Positions 16,464 to 25,219 of a stretch of 64,000 nucleotides of DNA are shown piece after piece. The stretch lies in assembly GCA_020072815.1 (NCBI GenBank), contig JAIQGE010000003.1, positions 62,001 to 126,000 of the forward strand, written 5' to 3'. The notes below the pieces were generated by a model. It was given only the letters and a program-made list of their open reading frames with translations, was not told the DNA's origin and did no database searches. How positions within the stretch are numbered: the stretch's first letter is position 1; each line of letters starts with the position of its first letter. Source of the stretch: Terriglobia bacterium. GTDB taxonomy: Bacteria > Acidobacteriota > Terriglobia > Terriglobales > Acidobacteriaceae. The translations under genes and the position numbers were made by a program.

Positions 16464-18470
16464 TTGTACCTGGAACTTGAGCAGCAGCTTACCCGGCACG
16501 TCCGCGACTTCCTCAAGCGGCAGTATTCGCTTGACCTGCCGCGCCTGGTGGTGGACCAGCCGCCCAATGTGGGTCTGGGCGAGTACGCGTTGCCGCTCAG
16601 CTTTGAGCTGGCCAAACGGCTGCGCAAGCCGCCGCGCAAGATTGCCGAAGAGATTGTCGCCGGGCTGGGCACGGTGCCGGGATTTGAGAAGTTTGAAGTC
16701 GCAGGAGCGGGCTATATCAATGCCCGCCTGGATCGTGAAGCCGCGGCGCGTGTTCTGCTGCAAGGTTTGCGACGCGAAGCTTCGGCAGGCGAAGCCGCGT
16801 CCGCGAAGGCGGAAAAGATCCTGGTGGAGCATACCAGCATCAATCCCAACAAGGCGGCGCACATCGGGCATTTGCGCAACGCCATCTTGGGCGACACGTT
16901 TGTCCGCCTGTTGCGGGCTTCCGGCGCGCACGTGGACATTCAAAACTACATTGACAACACCGGCGTCCAGGTGGCGGACGTGGTGGTGGGCTTCCTCCAT
17001 CTGGAAAAGAAATCCCAGAGTGACGTGCAGACTCTGATCGCGCAGGGCAACGCGGGCAAGCCTTTCGACTACTACTGCTGGGACCTCTACGCCAAAGTCT
17101 CGCAGTGGTATGAAGCGAGCAAAGACAATCTTAAGCTTCGCCTGCAGACACTGCATGACATCGAACGCGGAGGCAGTGAAGCGGCAGCGATGGGCGCGCT
17201 GCTCTCCGCGGCCATCATCCGGCGGCACCTGGAAACCATGCAGCGGTTGGGCATCCAATATGACTTTCTGCCGCAGGAGAGCGAAATCCTGCACCTGCAT
17301 TTCTGGGACCTGGCCTTCGAGCAGATGAAACAGAAAGGCGTGCTCTACTTTGAAACCGAAGGCAAGAACCAAGGCTGCTGGGTGATGAAGCGGGCCGGAG
17401 GCAAAGCGGCCGCGGCGTCTGAAGCGCAGAGTGACGCCGTTGCAGAAGCGCCGGAAGGCCCTGACGAAGACGCCAAGGTCATCGTCCGCTCCAACAACAC
17501 CGTGACTTACGTCGGCAAGGACATTGCCTACCACCTGTGGAAGTTTGGCCTGCTGGGAAAGGACTTCGGCTATCGCAAGTTCTATCGCTATCCTGACGGG
17601 CATGAGGTGTGGATCTCCGCCGAATCCGGTGAGAGCGACCACCCGCATTTTGGCGGCGTCCACGCCATCTACAACGTGATTGATTCCCGCCAGGCTGATC
17701 CGCAGAACAACGTGATTGAGGCCATCCGCGGTCTCGGCTACACCGAGCAGGCGGAGAATTATCACCATTTTTCTTACGAGATGGTTGCGCTCACGCCGCG
17801 TTGCGCCATGGACCTGGGCTATGAAGTCTCAGAAGAAGACCAGAAGCGCTCGTTTATTGAGGTCTCGGGTCGCAAGGGGTTCGGCGTAAAAGCCGACGAT
17901 CTGCTGGACTCGCTGATCGCCGCCGCGCAAAAAGAAGTGGACACGCGGCATCCGGAGACGCCTGAATCCGAGCGCCGCGAGACTGCCACCCAGATCGCCA
18001 TCGGCGCGCTCCGTTATTTCATGCTCAAATTCACCAAGGGAACGGTGATTGCCTTTGATTTAAACGAGGCCCTGAGCTTTGAGGGCGAGACCGGCCCTTA
18101 CGCGCAGTACGCCATCGTCCGGGCGGGGAATATTTTCCGCAAAGCCGGACTGAGCGCGGATGAAATTCTTGCCGGCGAAACTGCTCTGCGGTTTTTGAAC
18201 GAAGACGACGAACTCTGGGAACTCTGGCTCAAGGCCGGACAGCTCTCCCACGTCGTCCAGCAGTGCATCGCAACGACCGAGCCTGCTTACGCGGCAAAGT
18301 ACGCGTTCCAGTTGGCGCAACAGTTCAACAACTTCTACCACAAGCACCACATCCTCACCGAGACTGACGACGCCCGCAAGCGCTTCCTGCTGGCGACGGC
18401 CGCGGTTGTCAGGCGGTCGTTAATTCAGTGCTTGGACATGATGGGGATCGCCGCGCCCAGAGTGATGTGA
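16464..18470 (+). CDS. argS: Arginyl-tRNA synthetase
   Basis: The 668-aa class I synthetase charges tRNA-Arg. The N-terminal additional domain starts 'MYLELEQQLTRHVRDFL' from a TTG codon. The HIGH motif is 'HIGHLRNAILGD', and the C-terminal anticodon domain contains 'FEGETGPYAQYAIVRAGNI' and ends 'IAAPRVM' as usual. The protein is about 100 residues longer than most ArgRS. One visible extra piece is an Ala/Glu/Asp-rich insert at about residues 312-337 between catalytic segments. There is no canonical KMSKS, which is normal for many ArgRS. No other gene is cotranscribed closely. Confidence 0.95.
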   Translation: MYLELEQQLTRHVRDFLKRQYSLDLPRLVVDQPPNVGLGEYALPLSFELAKRLRKPPRKIAEEIVAGLGTVPGFEKFEVAGAGYINARLDREAAARVLLQGLRREASAGEAASAKAEKILVEHTSINPNKAAHIGHLRNAILGDTFVRLLRASGAHVDIQNYIDNTGVQVADVVVGFLHLEKKSQSDVQTLIAQGNAGKPFDYYCWDLYAKVSQWYEASKDNLKLRLQTLHDIERGGSEAAAMGALLSAAIIRRHLETMQRLGIQYDFLPQESEILHLHFWDLAFEQMKQKGVLYFETEGKNQGCWVMKRAGGKAAAASEAQSDAVAEAPEGPDEDAKVIVRSNNTVTYVGKDIAYHLWKFGLLGKDFGYRKFYRYPDGHEVWISAESGESDHPHFGGVHAIYNVIDSRQADPQNNVIEAIRGLGYTEQAENYHHFSYEMVALTPRCAMDLGYEVSEEDQKRSFIEVSGRKGFGVKADDLLDSLIAAAQKEVDTRHPETPESERRETATQIAIGALRYFMLKFTKGTVIAFDLNEALSFEGETGPYAQYAIVRAGNIFRKAGLSADEILAGETALRFLNEDDELWELWLKAGQLSHVVQQCIATTEPAYAAKYAFQLAQQFNNFYHKHHILTETDDARKRFLLATAAVVRRSLIQCLDMMGIAAPRVM

Positions 18471-18513
18471 GCAGAACTCTGCCGCAGATTTCGCAGATGG
18501 GCGCAAGATAAGA

Positions 18514-18592
18514 ACATTAGCCGCGAATCGCGCGAAAAGACGCTAATGTCTGGCTATTTGCCAATTGCCATTTGCTAATTGCTCCCTTGAAA
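18514..18592. repeat. Intergenic palindrome plus degenerate word repeat
   Basis: Between argS and yajQ there is an inverted repeat ACATTAGC(18514-18521)/GCTAATGT(18542-18549) around a CGCGAATCGCGCG core. It is directly followed by a stretch made of variants of the word 'GCCAATTGCCATTTGCTAATTGC'-style octads (18551-18592; each word under 10 bases). This is typical low-complexity intergenic DNA of acidobacteria. It may act as the argS transcript end. Confidence 0.6.
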
Positions 18593-18632
18593 AACGTGCA
18601 CTCAATCGCAACTCTTAGTAAGCTATTAGCGC

Positions 18633-19130
18633 ATGCCAGAAAACACTTTTGACATCGTCAGCAAGGTTGATATGCAGGAAGTCGCCAACGCGATCCAGAA
18701 CGCGCTCAAGGAAGTCCATACGCGGTTTGATCTCAAGGACTCCAAGTCGGAGATCGCCGTGGAAGGCAAGGACGCCATCATCATGAGCTCGTCGGACGAA
18801 TACAAGCTGAAAGCCGTGAATGATATCCTGCAAAGCAAACTGGTCAAGCGCGGCGTGGCCATCAAGGCGCTCACCTACGGCGTGGTGGAGCCGGCGGCGG
18901 GATCGCGTGCGCGGCAGAAGATCACCATGCAGCAGGGCATCCCGATCGAGAAAGCCAAGGAGATCGTCAAGCTGATCAAGGACTCCAAGAAGAAAGTGCA
19001 AGCTTCGATCCAGGGGGACCTGGTGCGGGTGAGCGGCAAAGACCGCGACTCTCTGCAGGAGATCATCGCGCTGCTCAAGGGCCACGACTTCGGCATTGAC
19101 ATGCAGTTCACCAACTATCGCACCAACTGA
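18633..19130 (+). CDS. yajQ: YajQ-family cyclic-di-GMP-binding protein
   Basis: The 165-aa protein matches the UPF0234/YajQ family throughout: '[24 protein letters not shown]', '[12 protein letters not shown]', '[16 protein letters not shown]', '[28 protein letters not shown]' and the end '[12 protein letters not shown]'. The length is normal. In Xanthomonas a relative binds c-di-GMP and acts with a transcription factor; older work reports nucleotide or RNA binding. The role in this organism is unknown. It precedes the polyprenyl synthase by 44 bp on the same strand. Confidence 0.95.
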   Translation: MPENTFDIVSKVDMQEVANAIQNALKEVHTRFDLKDSKSEIAVEGKDAIIMSSSDEYKLKAVNDILQSKLVKRGVAIKALTYGVVEPAAGSRARQKITMQQGIPIEKAKEIVKLIKDSKKKVQASIQGDLVRVSGKDRDSLQEIIALLKGHDFGIDMQFTNYRTN

Positions 19131-19174
19131 TAGATTGTCGCGACGGATCACATTGGTTTCATTAAGGGGAAGTT

Positions 19175-20164
19175 TTGAGTTTACCGGCCTCAGGCAACGC
19201 CAAAGAAGTTTTCGAGCTGCTGCGCGACGATCTGGCGGCGATTGAGCGCGAGTTCGGGCGGGACACCGTCTCCGGCGTGCGCGCCATCACCGACATTGGC
19301 GAGCACCTGCGCGCCGGCGGCGGAAAGCGGATTCGTCCCGCGCTGCTGCTGCTGGCGGCCAAGCTGTTCCCGCATGACGAGCGTTCGGCCGTCCGCCTGG
19401 GCGCGGTGGTGGAGATCATCCACACCGCCACGCTAGTGCATGACGACATTATTGATGAGGCCAAGACGCGCCGCGGACGCCCGGCGGCCAACACTCAGTG
19501 GGGAAATTCCAAGTGCGTTCTGGCGGGCGACTGGCTGTACATGCAGGCCTTCAAAATCGCCGTGCAGGAACGCAACTTCCGCATCCTGGACGTGCTCATC
19601 GAACTGACCCAGCAGATGGTCGAGGGCGAACTGCTCCAGATGGAGAAGCTGGGCAAGTGCATCACGCTGGACGAACACTTTGACTTGATCTTCCGCAAGA
19701 CCGCGTGCCTGTTCGCCGTGTCTATGCGCATGGGCGCGCTGCTGGGCAAGGCAAGTGAAGAACAGGAAACCCGCCTGGGAGAATACGGACGGCACCTGGG
19801 TCTGGCCTTCCAGATCGTGGACGATGTTTTGGACCTCACGGCCTCGGAAGCCGTGCTGGGAAAGCCGGTCGCCAGCGATTTGCGTGAAGGCAAGGTCACC
19901 ATGGCGGTGATCCACGCGCTGGAGCGGTGCACTCCGCTGGAGCGCAAGCTGGTGGAGACCGTGCTGCAAGAGCGGGCGTTTATCAGCGTGCAGCATGAAC
20001 AGGTTCTGGAAATACTGAAGCGCTATGGCTCCATCCAGTACGCGTACGACGAAGCCGCCAAGCACGCCAAGGCGGCGCGCAACGCCATCTGCACGTATCC
20101 GGATTCAGAGATCAAGCGAGCATTGCTCACGATTCCGGAGTTCGTGGTCGAGCGCAGCAGTTGA
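19175..20164 (+). CDS. Trans-polyprenyl diphosphate synthase (octaprenyl/heptaprenyl type)
   Basis: The 329-aa isoprenyl chain-elongation enzyme starts at TTG 19175 with AGGGGAAG upstream. The first aspartate-rich motif is D90-D91-x2-D94 ('LVHDDIIDEAKTRRGRPAAN') and the second is 'FQIVDDVLDL'. The substrate-binding 'GGGKRIRPALLLLAAK' lies in front. The product would be the long prenyl tail of menaquinone/ubiquinone; chain length cannot be read reliably. It lies between yajQ and a VOC gene, all in one direction. Confidence 0.92.
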   Translation: MSLPASGNAKEVFELLRDDLAAIEREFGRDTVSGVRAITDIGEHLRAGGGKRIRPALLLLAAKLFPHDERSAVRLGAVVEIIHTATLVHDDIIDEAKTRRGRPAANTQWGNSKCVLAGDWLYMQAFKIAVQERNFRILDVLIELTQQMVEGELLQMEKLGKCITLDEHFDLIFRKTACLFAVSMRMGALLGKASEEQETRLGEYGRHLGLAFQIVDDVLDLTASEAVLGKPVASDLREGKVTMAVIHALERCTPLERKLVETVLQERAFISVQHEQVLEILKRYGSIQYAYDEAAKHAKAARNAICTYPDSEIKRALLTIPEFVVERSS

Positions 20165-20225
20165 GAAGCCGAGCGAAGCAGCTAAAACGCCGAGCGCAGC
20201 AGTTAATCATCAGGACCAAGTAACG
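20165..20225. repeat. Short direct repeat between two genes
   Basis: The 61-bp gap holds two adjacent imperfect copies of the word GCCGAGCGAAGCAGCTAAA / GCCGAGCGCAGCAGTTAA. The second copy is followed by the ribosome-binding region of the VOC gene. No T-run follows, so it is not an obvious terminator. Confidence 0.5.
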
Positions 20226-20624
20226 ATGATCGATCGCATTGACCATTTCGTGCTGACGGTGAGAGACATTGACGCCACCTGCGAGTTCTACCAGCGCGCG
20301 CTGGACATGGAAGTGGTCACCTTTGCCGGAGGCCGCAAAGGCCTGGGCTTTGGCCAGAACAAGATCAATCTGCACCAGCAAGGCAAAGAGTTTGAGCCCA
20401 AAGCCAACCGCGCGGTGCCTGGCTCGGCGGATTTTTGTCTCATAACCAAGACCCCCATCGCCGAGGTGATGAACCGGTTAGCGCGTCTGAAGATCCAGAT
20501 CGTAATCGGGCCGGTGGAAAAGATCGGCGCGCTGGGACCTATGACGTCTGTTTATTTTCGCGACCCGGACCTGAATCTCGTTGAAGTTTCCAACTACGGC
20601 GAGAAAGCCGCCGCTGGTGTATAG
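20226..20624 (+). CDS. VOC-family (glyoxalase/bleomycin-resistance fold) protein
   Basis: This 132-residue single-domain VOC protein starts at ATG 20226 ('MIDRIDHFVLTVRDIDATCEFYQRALDMEV'). Possible metal ligands are His7 at the first strand, His in 'KINLHQQGKEF' and Glu in 'DPDLNLVEVSNYG'. It resembles the subgroup annotated as glyoxalase or virulence-protein-like. The reaction is unknown. The frame is open upstream, but the extension overlaps the prenyl synthase in another frame and lacks family similarity. Confidence 0.88.
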   Translation: MIDRIDHFVLTVRDIDATCEFYQRALDMEVVTFAGGRKGLGFGQNKINLHQQGKEFEPKANRAVPGSADFCLITKTPIAEVMNRLARLKIQIVIGPVEKIGALGPMTSVYFRDPDLNLVEVSNYGEKAAAGV

Positions 20625-20633
20625 AAAACAATC

Positions 20634-21407
20634 ATGCCGTTATCCACACTCATTGTTGACGACGAACAGCTCGCGCGCGACGAGCTGAGCTACCTGCTCA
20701 AGTCGGTGGACGACGTCAACATCGTCGCCCAGGGGCGCAACGGCCTGGAAGCCGTGAATCTCATCAAAGAACATTCTCCCGACCTGGTCTTTCTCGACGT
20801 GACCATGCCCGGCCTGGACGGCTTTGGCGTGATCAAAAAGCTGATTGACCGCAAGATTCCCCTGCCGCAATTTATTTTTGCCACGGCGTTTGACCAGTAC
20901 GCGGTGAAGGCCTTTGAAGTTAACGCGGTTGATTATCTGCTGAAACCTTTCGACAAAAAGCGCGTGACGCAGGCGGTGGAGAAAGCGCGGAAGAAGCTGC
21001 AATCGTCGTCCGCCGCCGGCAATGACAAGCTGGAAGCGCTGGTCAAGATGCTGGAGGCGCAGAAGCCGCAGAACTCCAAGGTCCTGGTGCGCGCCGCGGG
21101 CCGCATGTTTCTGGTGGACCAGAAGGACGTGTGCTTCGCTTCCATTGAAGACGGCATTATCAGCGTGGTCTCCACCAGCATGGAGGGCCAATCGAACTGC
21201 CGCACGCTGGAAGAACTGCTGGACGGCCTTGATCCTGACATGTTCTGGCGGGCGCACCGCTCCTACGTGGTGAACATCAACCGCATCAAGGAAGTGGTGC
21301 CGTGGTTCAAAAGTTCCTACCAGCTGCGCATGGACGACAAGAAGCAGAGTGAGGTCCCGGTGAGCCGCGCCCAGACCAAACGGCTGAGAGAGCTGTTCGG
21401 ACTATAG
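20634..21407 (+). CDS. LytTR-type response regulator
   Basis: The 257-aa two-domain regulator has a receiver domain with acidic pocket Asp9-Asp10, phospho-acceptor Asp55 ('LVFLDVTMPGLDG') and 'VDYLLKPFDKKRV' containing the conserved Lys-Pro. A LytTR DNA-binding domain follows (about residues 150-257: 'FASIEDGIISVV ... FWRAHRSYVVNINRIKEV ... VPVSRAQTKRLRELF'). The family (AlgR/AgrA/LytR) controls extracellular functions. A matching histidine kinase is not adjacent. It begins 9 bp after the VOC gene, suggesting one operon. Confidence 0.94.
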   Translation: MPLSTLIVDDEQLARDELSYLLKSVDDVNIVAQGRNGLEAVNLIKEHSPDLVFLDVTMPGLDGFGVIKKLIDRKIPLPQFIFATAFDQYAVKAFEVNAVDYLLKPFDKKRVTQAVEKARKKLQSSSAAGNDKLEALVKMLEAQKPQNSKVLVRAAGRMFLVDQKDVCFASIEDGIISVVSTSMEGQSNCRTLEELLDGLDPDMFWRAHRSYVVNINRIKEVVPWFKSSYQLRMDDKKQSEVPVSRAQTKRLRELFGL

Positions 21408-21512
21408 CGCCATGGTTCGCGATTTTCGCAACCAGCCAACATATCCAGCGCAGAGACGAGCGATCGCCGCTCGGGCCGCGAAACTGCCGAAATGGACCAC
21501 GAAGTCGGCGTA

Positions 21513-21535
21513 GAGACGTAGCACCGCTACGTCTC
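21513..21535. terminator. Perfect 10-bp palindrome between convergent genes
   Basis: GAGACGTAGC-ACC-GCTACGTCTC is a perfect inverted repeat lying just before the convergent HtrA-like gene end. It may stop both transcripts, although no T-run is present. It also has the shape of a dispersed REP-like word. Confidence 0.5.
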
Positions 21536-21539
21536 ACTC

Positions 21540-22544
21540 TCAAGCGACGCGCCTCACTTCCGGGACCACGCTAAACTCCAGCCTCTTCGAGCCGCGCAAC
21601 ACCGTCAGCCTGGTCACCACGCCAATGCGCTCTTCGCCCAGCAGGCGATGCAGTACGTCCATACCTTCCACAGGCTCGCCTTCCAGAGCGACGATCACGT
21701 CGCCTTCTTGCAGGCCGGACTTGCTGGCGGGCGTTCCGGGCTCAATGGCCAGAAGCAGCGCTCCGGTTGAGTTCTTGAGGTCGTAATGCCGGGCAATGAT
21801 CTTGTTCAGCGGCGCGGTCTGTGCCTGCACGCCGATAAAGCTGCGGTGCACCACGCCGTCGCGAATCAATTTGGTGGCGATGAACTTCGCTGTGTTGATG
21901 GAAATCGCAAAGCACAGTCCTTGCGCGGGAAGAATTGTGGCTGTGTTCACGCCGATGACTTCGCCGCGCGCGTTCACCAGCGGCCCGCCGGAGTTGCCGG
22001 GATTGAGCGCGGCATCGGTCTGGATAACGTCTTCAATCAGGCGTCCGGATTGCGACCGCAGGCTGCGGCCCAGTGCGCTCATCACGCCCGCGGTGACGGT
22101 GTGTTGGAAGCCGTACGGGTTGCCGATGGCCACCACCAGCTGTCCTACGCGAATCTGCCGCGAGTCGCCGAACCTGACTGCCGGGAGCACCGGAGCGTCC
22201 ACGCGAAGCAGCGCCAGGTCCGTGTCAGGATCCTCGCCGATAAGCTGTGCGCTGAACTCGCCGTGCTCGGGCGTCCACACTTTGAGTTTTTCCGCGCCGT
22301 GGACTACGTGGCTGTTGGTGAGAATGAAGCCGTCAGGAGTAAAGAGGAACCCTGACCCGCTCCCGCCGCGTCCGCGAGCAGCTTCCGTCTGTATGCGCAC
22401 AACCGCCGCGCTGGCCGACTCCGCCACGCTGGTTACCACGCGGGAGTAAGCGTCCATGGCCTCGGCTTCTGTAGGCAAGCTGGCCAATTCCCGCGACCGC
22501 ACGTCAGATTCAGAGAAAGAAATGAACGAAGGAGAATTCCTCAT
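21540..22544 (-). CDS. HtrA/DegP-like trypsin-fold protease with PDZ domain
   Basis: The 334-aa protein has the S1C protease triad His79 ('LTNSHVV'), Asp109 ('DPDTDLALL') and Ser185 ('NPGNSGGPL'). One C-terminal PDZ domain follows ('LLAIEPGTPASKSGLQEGDVIVALEG'). The start ATG 22544 is chosen because a longer version from 22631 would overlap the divergent SDR gene. With this start no signal peptide or membrane anchor is seen, so the location is uncertain; most relatives are periplasmic. Expected role: protein quality control. Confidence 0.88.
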   Translation of the reverse strand: MRNSPSFISFSESDVRSRELASLPTEAEAMDAYSRVVTSVAESASAAVVRIQTEAARGRGGSGSGFLFTPDGFILTNSHVVHGAEKLKVWTPEHGEFSAQLIGEDPDTDLALLRVDAPVLPAVRFGDSRQIRVGQLVVAIGNPYGFQHTVTAGVMSALGRSLRSQSGRLIEDVIQTDAALNPGNSGGPLVNARGEVIGVNTATILPAQGLCFAISINTAKFIATKLIRDGVVHRSFIGVQAQTAPLNKIIARHYDLKNSTGALLLAIEPGTPASKSGLQEGDVIVALEGEPVEGMDVLHRLLGEERIGVVTRLTVLRGSKRLEFSVVPEVRRVA

Positions 22545-22625
22545 ACTTTGATTGGATAGTGCGGTCGAGGCAAAGGATTCAGCGCCGGTCTCCGCGCACG
22601 CGTCGCCGCCATTTACAATGCCAGC

Positions 22626-23363
22626 GTGCAAGACTTGAAAGGCAAGACGGTCCTGATCACCGGCGGCGCTCGGCGCCTGGGGCGCGCCATGTCGCTGGCC
22701 ATGGCGGGAGCCGGGGCGCAGGTGGCATTCACCTACCTGAGTTCGGAAGAAGCCGCCCGCCAGACTCTGGAACAGATCAGCGCGTCAGGCGGAGCCGGTT
22801 TCGGCGTGAAGTGCGACGTCCGCCAGGAAAGCTACATCGTTCGCACGGTTGACTCGGTGCGCGACAAATTCGGCGGCCTGGACATTCTTATTAACAACGC
22901 CGGAAGTTTCGGGACTGCGCCGCTCGAGCAAATCAGAGTGGAGCAATGGGACGACATGTTCGCTACCAACGTGCGCGGGCCGTTTCTGTTTTCCCGGCAC
23001 GCGACTCCAGAGCTGCGCAAGTCCGGCGGACGAATCATCAATCTGGGGTCGCTCGGCGGAGAAAAGCCGTGGGCCACGCACGCCCACTACTGCTCCTCCA
23101 AAGCCGCTTTGCACATGCTGACCCAGGTGATGGCCAAGGCGCTGGCGCCGGAAATTGCCGTGAACTGCGTGGCGCCGGGCATGATTGATTCCGGCGATCG
23201 CGGAGACGACGCGCAGCTCATGCAGAAGCTCGCCGCACGCAGTCCGATGGGGAAAAACGGAACGCCCGCCGACGTGGTTGACGCCGTGCTGTATTTCGCC
23301 ACCTGCTCCAAATTCATCACCGGGCAAATCCTGACCGTGGACGGCGGCCTGGGATTGGTCTGA
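22626..23363 (+). CDS. SDR-family oxidoreductase, FabG/pteridine-reductase-like
   Basis: The 245-aa reductase starts at GTG 22626 ('MQDLKGKTVLITGGARRLGRAMS'). The NADP loop is TGGARRLG with two arginines, the NNAG motif is 'DILINNAGSFG', and the catalytic Ser-Tyr-Lys are in 'INLGSLGG' and 'HYCSSKAALHML'. The C-terminus 'FITGQILTVDGGLGL' is the usual SDR end. GGARRLG is seen in FolM/pteridine reductase-like SDRs as well as FabG paralogs, so the substrate is open. It is divergent from the HtrA-like gene. Confidence 0.88.
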   Translation: MQDLKGKTVLITGGARRLGRAMSLAMAGAGAQVAFTYLSSEEAARQTLEQISASGGAGFGVKCDVRQESYIVRTVDSVRDKFGGLDILINNAGSFGTAPLEQIRVEQWDDMFATNVRGPFLFSRHATPELRKSGGRIINLGSLGGEKPWATHAHYCSSKAALHMLTQVMAKALAPEIAVNCVAPGMIDSGDRGDDAQLMQKLAARSPMGKNGTPADVVDAVLYFATCSKFITGQILTVDGGLGLV

Positions 23364-23368
23364 CGCTG

Positions 23369-24058
23369 TCATCTGTTTCGTGGCTTTATGCTCTCGACTT
23401 CAATCACCACCTTCACCAGCCAGCAATGGGCAAGAGTTTTGGTGAGCGGCGGGCCTTCAAAGCATTGCCGGACAGACATTACTTTGTAAGTTTTGTTTTT
23501 GGCGTCGCGTGTGATGGCGACTTCATCTCCGGTCCTGGGTAGCGGGTTGACGAGGTGGATTGGACTTGTGGCGATCCTCTTACCCTGGCACATGAACTCC
23601 AACAAGGCCGGCGAACCTGCCGCGGGCTGAGTCACTGCTTGGGAATGTGGCGCCGCGCCCAGGTTTTCGGGCGTCACGCCATGCTTGCGCAGGATCGCCG
23701 CTACGTCTTGAGAAGCTTCCATCAGCCCCAGCGTCAAGTGCTGAGGAGTAACGTTGCGGCTACCTTGCAACTCAGCTTGAACCGCAGCTTCCGCCAGGGC
23801 CCTTTTGCACTCTTCAGTGAGAGGCATATCAACGCTGGTTGACGTCTTTTCGCCGAGGCTTGGCAAAGCTTTTCTGCAGTCTTCAATAATGCTGTCTGCT
23901 GAGACGTTATTGCCGGCCAGCGTGAACGTCGCGCCGCTTTCGCGCAAAAGTCCCAGCAGCAGGTGCAGGGAACCAATGGCTGAAGCGCCGTGTTGTGAGG
24001 CTTCATAGCGTGCGAAGAAGATGGCCCGGCGCGCGGGTTCCGTATAACGTTCGAACAT
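23369..24058 (-). CDS. Stand-alone Clp N-terminal-domain protein
   Basis: The 229-residue protein begins like the ClpC/ClpA N-domain ('MFERYTEPARRAIFFARYEASQHGASAIGSLHLLLGLLRE', then 'PQHLTLGLMEASQDVAAILRKHGV'), giving two Clp repeats over about 1-145. The rest (about 165-229) carries no AAA+ ATPase motif. The domain normally recognises substrates or adaptors for Clp protease, so it may be an adaptor or a ClpS-like/regulatory protein. The function of the C-terminal part is unknown. It lies 11 bp downstream of the beta-propeller lipoprotein gene. Confidence 0.85.
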   Translation of the reverse strand: MFERYTEPARRAIFFARYEASQHGASAIGSLHLLLGLLRESGATFTLAGNNVSADSIIEDCRKALPSLGEKTSTSVDMPLTEECKRALAEAAVQAELQGSRNVTPQHLTLGLMEASQDVAAILRKHGVTPENLGAAPHSQAVTQPAAGSPALLEFMCQGKRIATSPIHLVNPLPRTGDEVAITRDAKNKTYKVMSVRQCFEGPPLTKTLAHCWLVKVVIEVESIKPRNR

Positions 24059-24069
24059 ACAACATTATT

Positions 24070-25218
24070 TTACCGCTGGCTGACGAAGGCTTTCACCACG
24101 ATTGCCTTGGGGTCTCGGCCCAGGGGGATCATGGTCCCCAACGTGGGGGTGTCCGGCTGGGGACGTCCTTTACGGTCCACCAGGGAGAGCACGGTCAGGT
24201 CGCCGCTGCCGGTATTCACCACCAGGAGCATGAGTTGATTGGGAGAGAAGGCCAGCGCTTCCGGATGGCGGCCCACTTCCACCGAACTGGTGCGCTTGCC
24301 GGTATCAATGCTGTACACCGCCACGGCGTCCGAACCGAAGTTGGCGACATAAAGAAAAGCGTTGTCGGGCGATACCAGCGCCTGTGCTGGCTGGTCGCCG
24401 ATGAGGAACGTGTTGTTCACTTCGTTGGAGTTGGTGATGACTTCTGAAATCGAACTCGCTGACCGGTTGCAGACAAAAACTTCGCCGCCGTCGGGCTTCA
24501 CGGCCACGTGGACTGGTCCCTGGCCCACGTCCAGCAAAGCCAGGAGCTTGCCGGCCTTCAAGTCAATCGCTGCCACCTGCTTGGAATCATCGCAAGCCAC
24601 AAAGACTTTGCTGGAATCGGGCAGAATGCCCAGGTCCACCGGCTCGTGGCAGGTCTTGATCTTGCTGCTGAGCGCGAGCTTTTCTGTATCAACAATGGCC
24701 ACCGAGTCTTCGTCGCGCAGCGTCACCACGGCGAGCTTTCCGTCTGGCGTAACTCGCGCCAGTGTGGCGCCGTTGCCGACGTAAAAAGTTTTGATCAACC
24801 GGCGCTCTTCCAGGTCAATTACAGAAAGGTTTGCTGAGCCGGCGTTAGCGACGTAAGCCCGCTTGCCGTCCGCCGAAACATCCACAAAGTAAGGAGCTCG
24901 ATGCACGCCGATGGTGAAGACCACTTTGTTGGTTTCCGCGTCAATCACGCTCAGGTTGTTGGAGTCGGTGTTGACCACGTAGATTTCATTGCGCTTAGGG
25001 TTGGCGGCCAACCCTGCGGGGTTCTTGCCCACTGCGACCACGGCGCGCACCGCCAGCGTGCGCAAGTCAACCACCGTTACGTTGTTGCTGCCGCTGTTGC
25101 TGACGTAAGCGTATTCGCGATAGTTGGGGACGGGGTCCGGCGTGTCCTGGCAGCCGCAAAGAGCCGCCGCAAGAACCATGACTGCCTTGAAGCATCGCTG
25201 GACATCAGAGCGGCGCAA
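24070..25218 (-). CDS. YVTN-repeat beta-propeller lipoprotein
   Basis: Translation starts at TTG 25218. A short signal peptide ends in the lipobox ALCGC (Cys23). The rest of the 382 residues is a seven-bladed propeller of YVTN/40-residue repeats: recurring 'AYVSNSGSNNVTVVDLRT', 'IYVVNTDSNNLSVID', 'AYVANAGSANLSVID' and 'LYVANFGSDAVAVY'. Such proteins occur at the surface of many soil bacteria; the ligand is unknown. Its start lies 1 bp after the DAHP synthase stop, so it is in that operon. Confidence 0.9.
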   Translation of the reverse strand: MRRSDVQRCFKAVMVLAAALCGCQDTPDPVPNYREYAYVSNSGSNNVTVVDLRTLAVRAVVAVGKNPAGLAANPKRNEIYVVNTDSNNLSVIDAETNKVVFTIGVHRAPYFVDVSADGKRAYVANAGSANLSVIDLEERRLIKTFYVGNGATLARVTPDGKLAVVTLRDEDSVAIVDTEKLALSSKIKTCHEPVDLGILPDSSKVFVACDDSKQVAAIDLKAGKLLALLDVGQGPVHVAVKPDGGEVFVCNRSASSISEVITNSNEVNNTFLIGDQPAQALVSPDNAFLYVANFGSDAVAVYSIDTGKRTSSVEVGRHPEALAFSPNQLMLLVVNTGSGDLTVLSLVDRKGRPQPDTPTLGTMIPLGRDPKAIVVKAFVSQR

Positions 25219-25219
25219 G

